Below, in pieces: positions 57,729 through 64,000 of a stretch of DNA of 64,000 nt. The stretch is from Neovahlkampfia damariscottae (taxonomy: Eukaryota; Heterolobosea; Selenaionea; Neovahlkampfiida; Neovahlkampfiidae): assembly GCA_016618085.1 (NCBI GenBank), contig JABLTG010000008.1, forward strand, positions 177,872 through 241,871, read 5' to 3'. The position numbers were made by a program, and so were the translations under genes. A model generated the notes under the pieces. That model was not told the origin of the DNA, made no database searches, and saw only the letters and a program-made list of their open reading frames with translations. Numbering within the stretch: the first letter of the stretch is position 1; each line of letters begins with the position of its first letter.

Positions 57729-58132
57729 ATGTTGAAAGATTTGTTCCCTCAAAATGTTTCACTTTTGATGGGTATTTCAAAATCAGGTAAAACGACGTTA
57801 TTTAAGCAGATTAAATATCATTATTTGAATCAAATTGCAAGTGAAAATGAATTATCTTTGATTTATGTTTCAATGATGCTTGATGTTAAAAAGATAGTTG
57901 ATGTTGATGAAAATTTGAATTTTTTGAAAGAAAATTATGAGAAAATATTTAAAGGGAATAACTTTGGAATCATTGAAATTAAAAAATAACCTTTGTTTTA
58001 GGTGAATATTTTGAAGAAGAACTAAAATCAAATTTTAAAATTTTGAAATTAATTTATCAAGAAAAAGAATTTCAAGAAGTTTTTGAAAAGAGATTGGAAT
58101 TGAAAATTAATGTAAATGATCACTTACAATAG
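57729..58132 (+). pseudogene. truncated heterotrimeric G-alpha gene
   Basis: The N-terminal part of a G-alpha is clear: VSLLMGISKSGKTTLFKQIK (P-loop) and, in a second exon, LKLIYQEKEFQEVFEKRLEL of the helical domain. The switch regions, DxxG, NKxD and C-terminus are missing from the downstream sequence. The expected intron between the exons (about 57953-58001) starts GGAATAAC instead of GT, so splicing would fail. An intact-looking donor (GTAATTATTT at 58132) follows the last codon, suggesting the gene once continued. Viral-element sequence begins nearby. Confidence 0.55.
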
Positions 58133-58778
58133 TAATTATTTCTTATTTTAATGAGTAGTAGTGGCCTTATGCTCTTTTTGGAAGAGTAAATTTTACATAA
58201 ACGAAGAGTTACAAAACCCTTCTAAAATTCCACTCAAAAATTTTCAAAATCAGTCCGACCACCCAACAGCTGAGACCAAGAAAAATATAAAACTCACCCT
58301 ACACAACAATAAAAATTTCTGAAGCAGAAATACACAATGTATTGTTTCCTTTACTTGTAAATAAACAAAAAATTTAATTTTTAAAATCAGCCAATGAACA
58401 AAAAAATAAAAGAATTAATAAAACAAGCAGCTGTGAGGAGTTTTGGAATTTGAACTGGAGTGGGAGGATGATATTGATGGTTACTGTATGGTGTTGGCAT
58501 TTTAAAATTAATTTGATATTGGTGACTGATTTTTGGGACTAATTGAAATGGAATTAAAGATGGTATGTGGATTTTGATGAAAAAAGAATTAAATAATTAT
58601 AGTAAGGGGTTATTCATTATATTTAAGGTGAGGTTGGTAATGGAATGGTAGTTATCTGGCAAAACATAAAGGAAAATACTTTAAGATAAATTGAATTATT
58701 TGCAGGAAAGTCGGCAATTTAGGTGGATCTAATTGGAGAAAAAAATGGATCAAACTGATTGGCTAATAATACTTGAAG
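58133..58778. other. junction zone between host and virus-like element
   Basis: There is no intact gene. A minus-strand open frame at about 58390-58600 includes MPTPYSNHQYHPPTPVQIP followed by a hydrophobic tail, which might be a decayed small membrane protein of the element. I could not identify a terminal repeat or target duplication by eye. Confidence 0.4.
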
Positions 58779-60537
58779 ATGGAAACTCAAGAGAAAGAGA
58801 AAAATTCAGAAATCAGGAAAACCATGGAACTTGTTACTGATGAAGTGATAAAATTATCTGAGGATTCAAAAACAAAAAATATAATAATTTTTGTTAATTT
58901 TGAAAGAAAAACTCCTATTGTAGAATATTACACTAAAGAAAATTTCAAGAAATTTTCTGCATTCAATACAATAATTCAAGGCGAAAAAAAAGATTTCCAA
59001 AAATTAATTGTTTCTACTGTAGAAGGGTGGCCAGAAGATATTGATTGGAATGAAAAAATAAATTTTGAAGAAAAAGATTGCCAAAAATTAACTGTTTCTA
59101 CTGTAGAAGGGTGGCCAGAAGATATTGACTGGAATAAAATTCAGAGCAGTAAAGACTTTATTTTTTCTTTTAGATACAGATGAAAGAACTACCATCAAAT
59201 GAAATATTCTCCAATTTCAAAGAAATTCCTGTATATTGAAACAAAAAAATACATTCAAAATTTGGAATTAAAGAAATTTAACTTAGATAGCTTTGATGTG
59301 TTGAACAAAGGAAATGTTCTTGTGAGAGCAACTTTACCGGGAGCTGGAAAAACCACCAATATTATACTTTGGGCTTTGAAAAACAAAAAGAGAATTCTCG
59401 TTGTGACTCCACAATGCTCTGCTGCTGACATTAAAAAAAGATTTGAAGATAATTGATCAATAACCTTTTGTTCACTTTTGGGGCAGAGGAAAAGATGATG
59501 AATCACAACAACAATTGACTCAAAAATTTGATGTCAGTAGTTTTGATGTTATTTTGATTGATGAAATTTACAATTTGTCCACTAATGATTTATACAAGTT
59601 AAAGAAATTTAAAGAGTTGAATTGTCTGAAATTATTTATTGCTGCTGGAGACAAATATCAAAATAAACCAATTGAAGAAAATATCACAAACAATGAAATT
59701 TACAACGAGATAATTGAAGATTTATTTTACAATCATGCTCAATTGAAACATTCAAGAAGGTTGGCAAATTCTGACGAAGAAAAATTGCTTTTGAAATTAA
59801 AAGAAGATATATTCAACGTGGAAATTTTCAATCCAATTGAAATAGTCAAAAAATACAACTTTGAAACTTCAGGGGTTTCACACCCAGCAACATCGATGAA
59901 TATTTGTTATTATCAAGATCTTTGCGATAAACTGGCGAAAATTGACTCCTCCACTACAGAAATTTATGTCAAAGAAAGATTCTTGGCGAATAAGCAAGTA
60001 TTTCAAACTAACTTCACTTACAAATTACAAATGATGAATAGTGATTCAGAAAAATCTCCGATTTTACGAATTACTGATGTCTTAACAAACAAATCTTACA
60101 ACATTGACGCGAAATTCTTGAAAAACTTTCGAAGTACCGCTGCTTATACAGGACACGCAATTCAAGGAACTACTACAGATAAAAAAATCATCATTCATAA
60201 TTTGAAATCTCCTCATATCACAAGAGAATGGTTATGAGTTGCAATTACAAGAGCAACAGAAATGGAAAATGTAACAATTGCAGGAAATTCAAAATCATTT
60301 GTGTATATTAATCTTCAGAACTATGTGAATTCAGATACTCAAAAAGGACTGTATGATGAGAAGAACTTTATAACTGATGAATTTATTCAAAAAATGTACA
60401 ATGATCAAAAAGGTATTTGTAAACTCTGTTTAAATCCAATAATTAGACCTTCAGTTGATAGAATAGACAATAATTACGGACATACAAAAAATAATGTTCA
60501 GCTGACTTGTTTAAGATGCAACGTCACTAAGAAGTGA
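58779..60537 (+). pseudogene. SF1 helicase with C-terminal HNH nuclease, disrupted
   Basis: Translation starts at 58779 after an ATTGG box. The N-terminal ~135 codons include a duplicated 28-codon unit. After an in-frame TGA at 59181 the frame continues into Walker A (LPGAGKTTNIIL). A TGA at 59457 and a frameshift follow. The new frame has HFWGRGKDDES, Walker B (VILIDEIYNLS), AAGDKYQ, GHAIQGTTTDK and REWL-TGA-VAITRATE (motif VI, TGA at 60235). Then comes an HNH-type zinc nuclease (CKLCLNPII, DRIDNNYGH, CLRCNVTK). It would unwind element DNA. Confidence 0.75.
58991..59135 (+). repeat. in-frame tandem duplication of 84 bp
   Basis: Two copies starting at 58991 and 59075 encode QKL-STVEGWPEDIDWN. 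The copies differ by only a few substitutions, so the duplication is recent and within the helicase N-terminal region. Confidence 0.85.
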
Positions 60538-60684
60538 TTCACCTGACTTCTTTTTAGCTTTAAATTTCCTTGCGTTTAATCTATTTCGGAGTTTTTTGAT
60601 TTGATAACTTATTTGTTCTCTATCTTTAGTTAATTTTTCAAGTTCTTCGACGATTTGGTCATCTGTAAGTTTTATCTGTTTCAT
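60511..60684 (-). CDS. small basic coiled-coil protein of the element
   Basis: A 57-aa ORF starts MKQIKLTDDQIVEELEKL and continues as a charged helix with NRLNARKFKAKKKSG. It overlaps the 3' end of the helicase-HNH gene tail-to-tail by 27 bp. It is possibly a nucleic-acid-binding or regulatory peptide. Confidence 0.45.
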   Translation of the reverse strand: MKQIKLTDDQIVEELEKLTKDREQISYQIKKLRNRLNARKFKAKKKSGESLLSDVAS

Positions 60685-60767
60685 TTTTGGTTGAGTATAC
60701 TAAGTTGAAATAATTAATTTAATTGAAATTAAATTAAAAATAATATCGTTGAAATTATAAAGTGTAC

Positions 60768-61856
60768 ATGGAAGCAACAAAGTTTATTAACAGTCCCAAT
60801 ACTGGACTCTTTGCTGATTTATCAAAGCTACAAAAGATGCTGAAAGAAAAAGGAATTGAATTAGATTTAAAAACAATAAAAAAAATTCGTGATCAACAAG
60901 AATGGTACCAACTCACCCAAGAAAAGAAAAGACCAAAAAAATTTAACTCCATTTATGTCCCATTTCCAAGAGATCTTTATTTCATGGATGTCATGGTTTA
61001 TGATCGTTTTAAAATCAATAATTATCGTTACATCTTGAATGTGATTGATACAAACAGCAGATATGTTCAAAGTCGTGCCTTGACCAACATGGCGCTGAAA
61101 CTCGGTTCAAATAAGAGTTACACTCTACTTAATGCAATCAAAGAAATATTTGATGAAATGGGATATCCAAAAGAACTCAGATGTGATAATCAATTCATTT
61201 CAAAGGATTTCGTTAATTTGATGAAGAGACATAATGTAAACGTAGTTTATTCTGATCCAGAAGATGTAAAAAATAGTCTTGTTGAAAGATTTAACAGAAC
61301 GATAGCTGATATTTTACAAAAAATGAGAATACAAAGTAAACAAACTTATGAATATGTTGGAGAACCTTTATTTCATTGGTACAAACATTTGAATGTTGCC
61401 GTGGATAAATACAACAATAATTTTCATAGTGGAATTAAGCAAAAGCCAATTGATGTGTGGAATGGTACAATGGTAAACAATCAAAAAATTACAAGAGTTG
61501 AACCAAATCTTAAAGTTGGTGATACAGTCAGAGCTATATCCAAGAAAAAAATATTTGACAAAGGTGATGCATTGAAAACTTCAAAAACCCTTTATACAAT
61601 TGTTGAGAAAGTTGGAAAAAGATACAAACTAAAAAATATTTCGACTGGAAATGATATTAAACGCCTTTACCCACATTTTGAACTGGTTTTGAATAATCAT
61701 GAATTACCGGCTACGACTACCCAAGCTGAAAAAAATCCAGAGGTAGAAATCAGTCCTCCACAGCCACCACAGAAATTCATTGGATCAACACCAGTAAAAT
61801 CAAGAAAATCAAGTAAAGTTGTCCCTCCAGAGTTTGTTGCCGAAGAGAATAATTAA
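60768..61856 (+). CDS. rve-family DDE integrase
   Basis: A single exon encodes 362 aa. The retroviral-like integrase core shows D in DLYFMDVMVYD, D in LRCDNQFISKDF and E in VKNSLVERFNRTIAD, with the F-NRT motif typical of Maverick/Polinton and Ty3-like integrases. A C-terminal chromo/SH3-like segment (LKVGDTVRAISKKKIFDKGD then LYTIVEKVGKRYKL) follows. The tail is Pro/Lys-rich. All catalytic residues are intact, so the element may have been mobile recently. Confidence 0.9.
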   Translation: MEATKFINSPNTGLFADLSKLQKMLKEKGIELDLKTIKKIRDQQEWYQLTQEKKRPKKFNSIYVPFPRDLYFMDVMVYDRFKINNYRYILNVIDTNSRYVQSRALTNMALKLGSNKSYTLLNAIKEIFDEMGYPKELRCDNQFISKDFVNLMKRHNVNVVYSDPEDVKNSLVERFNRTIADILQKMRIQSKQTYEYVGEPLFHWYKHLNVAVDKYNNNFHSGIKQKPIDVWNGTMVNNQKITRVEPNLKVGDTVRAISKKKIFDKGDALKTSKTLYTIVEKVGKRYKLKNISTGNDIKRLYPHFELVLNNHELPATTTQAEKNPEVEISPPQPPQKFIGSTPVKSRKSSKVVPPEFVAEENN

Positions 61857-61944
61857 TTCAAAAAATCTTAGATTTTTTATTTTGGATTAATTATTTCTTT
61901 TTCAATTAAACAATTCAAACCATAATATAAAACAACCAAAAGAC

Positions 61945-62250
61945 ATGACAAACATGAATGATCCATTCATCAAACTTATCAAACTTTCAGAAAATGTATA
62001 TGATGACAACATCGAGCAATACCTTAAGTTGGAAATTGAAAAATTAGGTGAATTCAAAATGAAATATGGTAAAAACAAAGACAGAACATTTGAAGAAATC
62101 GCTGAACTTGATACTTCTGAAGATGAAAAATACTGCAAGTGGGTGATTCAAAACCAAAAAAAGATTACAGGAAAAAATCCAAGTTTATATCTTTTCAAGG
62201 AATATTTATTGAGATTGATTAAAGAGAACAAAGAAAACATGAAAATTTAA
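61945..62250 (+). CDS. ExoX C-terminal-domain-like small protein
   Basis: Translation from the ATG at 61945 gives 101 aa. The motif FKMKYGKNKDRTFEEIAELD, then YCKWVIQNQKKI, matches the C-terminal domain often found next to viral exonucleases and helicases (GKYKG-T-ee-...-Y--W). It probably supports element replication or repair. Confidence 0.6.
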   Translation: MTNMNDPFIKLIKLSENVYDDNIEQYLKLEIEKLGEFKMKYGKNKDRTFEEIAELDTSEDEKYCKWVIQNQKKITGKNPSLYLFKEYLLRLIKENKENMKI

Positions 62251-62260
62251 GAGAAATCTT

Positions 62261-62476
62261 TCATTCTATGATATTTTTTTGTTCAAGTTCTGAAGGAGTT
62301 GATTTGCGTATTTCATCGATGTGGGTGAGTTCAACATTGCTGCCACAACAGTTAGATCTTTCAATTCTTCTTGTGAATTCAACAACGGCGGTAACTAATG
62401 GTCCAACACAAATGCTGAAAACAATATTTACGATTTGAAGGATGAGAACAGAAATTTGAAATGGGTCCGTATAGCT
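62261..62476 (-). pseudogene. small TM protein of the element, no ATG
   Basis: An open frame reads SYTDPFQISVLILQIVNIV, continues as a hydrophobic helix, then VEFTRRIERSNCC and ends in NIIE. It lacks an ATG; a TAA stands just where the start is expected. It could be a broken membrane protein, or use a non-standard start. Confidence 0.35.
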
Positions 62477-62541
62477 TTACTCAGAAAATTATTTAAATGA
62501 TATTTAATTTAAATTAAAAAATTTCTTACCCACAATATAAA

Positions 62542-62692
62542 ATGACAGACAAAAAATCAACAGGAAAAAAACCGACAAAGAAACCATACTGGTTCGAAAC
62601 CAATGCCAAAAAACTCAAGAGAAGGTACTTATGCAGAATGTTACAGAAAAGGACAAGTACGCATGTGGGGTAAAAAAGTAGCTAAAAAATAA
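62542..62692 (+). pseudogene. small basic protein, frameshifted
   Basis: The ATG at 62542 opens TDKKSTGKKPTKKPYWF, but the conserved-looking remainder (KPMPKNSREGTYAECYRKG, then WGKKVAKK and a stop at 62690) is in another frame. One indel near 62590 would explain this. Basic composition suggests a DNA-condensing virion protein. Confidence 0.45.
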
Positions 62693-62738
62693 GATAGACA
62701 ATTTTTACAATATTGCGCATTGAGAGCAGGATGATCAA

Positions 62739-63914
62739 TTAAAATAATCTAGCTCCGTATAAATTACAAGCTCCTGCACCACCTGTTCTAGTCCAATCTA
62801 CAATGATTAAATTTTTTGAACCTGACACATTGGTAAACGATGAAGTGGATGCATAAGTCAAAGTTCCATCACCTGAAACATCAATACTAAATATTTGACG
62901 AGGATCCGCTGCATTTCTACCTTCTAAATGTCCTGTTGTTCCAGTTTCAACGTTAACAAAAATTTCAACAAGGTTAAATGCTGTATCTCCGAATCCACAG
63001 TAAATTGATTTTGTTCCAGTTGCTGCATTTTCACCCGCTTGGGATCCAAATGACCATTTTACAATACTGCTCAAATGAGCAATTGTTCCACTTGAATCTT
63101 GTAGTGTGTGAACTCTAGCACCAGTAGTTGCACCACCTAGTGAATGATAAGTTGTACCACCGGCATCATTTGTTTTTAAAGTTGAAGAACTTGAAATACC
63201 ACCAACACTATACAATTTAGACCCAGAAGCAGTGGCAATTGCTGGTGTTGTATCACCAAGAACAATAATAGCACCAACTGCAACTGAAGGTTGCATATAA
63301 ATAGGTGTCCAATTTGCTGCTTGTAAATCATTCGAACCAATAACAGCTATTTTAGTGCCGCCACCACTTTCAGTTGCAGTTCCAATAATTGCACAAGGAT
63401 CAATAGCAGTTGCTGAATCGAATGTAGTTTTGATAGCCCAATTAAATCCTAAACCTCCAGTTGCACCACCAAAGAAACAACCATTGTTTACAATTGTATT
63501 AAATCTCATTATTCCAGTTCCATTTGCATCAATTGTAATATCATCACCGGCACCAACTGATTTAATGGAGTTACATTGAAGTTCTTCATTTACTTTTGCT
63601 TTGTGGACTTCAATTTTGTATTTTGATGAATCTGCATTATCTTGATAAACTATAGGTTGAGAATTGATCCAAAATCCTTTATCAAGAGGTAAATTGATAT
63701 TATCACTAGTTGCATCAATGTTACTGTCTTTAACTTTATTGGTTCCATCTCCAACAATGATTTTTTCTCCACTCAATATGTCTGCTGCATTTCTTTGTAC
63801 AATATCAGCAACTGATGAAAGTGTTATTCCTGCAAATGTTGGTAGGTTATCACAAGTTAAATTTTCGCATTTTACGTGAATTCCGTTATTCTCTTCGGTT
63901 AATGTACGCAACAT
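62739..63914 (-). CDS. fibre/spike-like virion protein
   Basis: A single exon encodes 391 aa. The sequence is rich in Gly, Thr, Ser, Ala and Asn and poor in Lys. It has repeated beta-strand patterns (DDITIDANGTGIMRFNTI, GGTKIAVIGSNDL, SGKL-like) and ends GGAGACNLYGARLF, like phage tail fibres and protist-virus spikes. The base composition is GC-richer than the host. It likely mediates host attachment. The product is not similar to any host gene here. Confidence 0.65.
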   Translation of the reverse strand: MLRTLTEENNGIHVKCENLTCDNLPTFAGITLSSVADIVQRNAADILSGEKIIVGDGTNKVKDSNIDATSDNINLPLDKGFWINSQPIVYQDNADSSKYKIEVHKAKVNEELQCNSIKSVGAGDDITIDANGTGIMRFNTIVNNGCFFGGATGGLGFNWAIKTTFDSATAIDPCAIIGTATESGGGTKIAVIGSNDLQAANWTPIYMQPSVAVGAIIVLGDTTPAIATASGSKLYSVGGISSSSTLKTNDAGGTTYHSLGGATTGARVHTLQDSSGTIAHLSSIVKWSFGSQAGENAATGTKSIYCGFGDTAFNLVEIFVNVETGTTGHLEGRNAADPRQIFSIDVSGDGTLTYASTSSFTNVSGSKNLIIVDWTRTGGAGACNLYGARLF

Positions 63915-63944
63915 CTCTCTGCTATATATTTCAATTCTTATTTT

Positions 63945-63990
63945 TTTTAAATTTGATTATTTTAAATTTAATATTTTAATTTAAAAACTT
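63945..63990. promoter_or_regulatory. AT-palindromic motif upstream of fibre gene
   Basis: TTTTAAATTTAATATTTTAA and nearby AT palindromes precede the fibre gene. Similar stretches precede the integrase (60711-60741) and the 62.5-kb gene pair (62497-62521). No CCAAT box is present there. Confidence 0.45.
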
Positions 63991-64000
63991 ATTCTGGAAA

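Larger units (their letters stand above)
58140..64000. mobile_element. integrated virus-like element (Maverick/Polinton-like or related), partial
   Basis: From about 58.2 kb onward genes lack introns. They carry DNA-virus functions: SF1 helicase-HNH, rve integrase, ExoX C-terminal-like protein, small basic protein and fibre-like protein. Genes on both strands and an AT-palindromic upstream motif set it apart from the host. No DNA polymerase, packaging ATPase or capsid gene is seen, so the rest should lie beyond 64000. The left limit is approximate. Confidence 0.7.

Noticed and set aside
1-64000. CRISPR arrays, bacterial operons or Shine-Dalgarno sites
   Set aside because: Spliceosomal introns, nuclear RNA genes and dispersed monocistronic genes show this is eukaryotic DNA, and no regularly spaced repeats were seen.

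Overview
The window is nuclear DNA of a free-living-type unicellular eukaryote with a very compact, AT-rich genome. I resolved about 90 GT-AG introns. Nearly all are 28-54 nt long, and many are little more than GTAA, an A-run and a closing AG. Genes sit on both strands and are often less than 100 bp apart. The gene set (RGS, RhoGEF, ELMO, MAPK, F-box, kelch-kinase, TRPML, C2-lipase, taspase, PNGase) fits an amoeboid or flagellate protist such as a heterolobosean or Anaeramoeba-type cell. The sequence alone does not fix the species. A CCAAT/ATTGG pentamer lies shortly upstream of almost every host start codon and is often shared by divergent gene pairs, so it looks like the core promoter element.

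Layout. 1-7.5 kb: secreted hexosaminidase (partial), VIT-VWA protein, double-RRM protein, hydrolase-like and PUB-like proteins, a MAPK with a TLY activation motif, and an ELMO protein. 7.6-8.3 kb: a 5S rRNA gene and an RNase P RNA gene. 8.3-31 kb: kelch-kinase-SAM, RhoGEF with lectin-like repeats, RGS-START-RGS-START, F-box, C2-lipase, a 14-3-3 C-terminal mini-protein, Myb, UPF3, WDR33/Pfs2, an F-box membrane protein, taspase and mucolipin. 31-43 kb: RNF121, an actin-family protein lacking the actin N-terminus, a divergent VIT-VWA-TPR protein that contains the missing kind of actin N-terminal segment, tRNA-Gly, U3 snoRNA, a LolD-like ABC ATPase, a PNGase-lectin-PUL fusion and CtIP/Sae2. 43-58 kb: serine carboxypeptidase, SBDS, SH3b-M15 peptidase, hydrolase, LPAAT, hyccin-like, a small EGF peptide, LysM, acid-ceramidase/NAAA-like amidase, a HAD (SAK-type) protein, a small inner-membrane-type protein, a DEP protein and a truncated G-alpha gene.

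From about 58.2 kb to the window end the style changes. There are no introns, the promoters differ, and the genes are virus-like: SF1 helicase-HNH (with in-frame TGAs and a frameshift), rve-type DDE integrase, an ExoX-C-like protein, a small basic protein and a fibre-like protein. This is part of an integrated Maverick/Polinton-like or related DNA virus element. It appears to lie beside, and perhaps to have interrupted, the G-alpha gene.

Together the host genes cover Rho/G-protein/MAPK signalling, secretory and lysosomal functions (hexosaminidase, carboxypeptidase, ceramidase-like, mucolipin, PNGase, RNF121) and RNA metabolism (5S, RNase P, U3, SBDS, UPF3, WDR33). Many proteins have unusual domain fusions.
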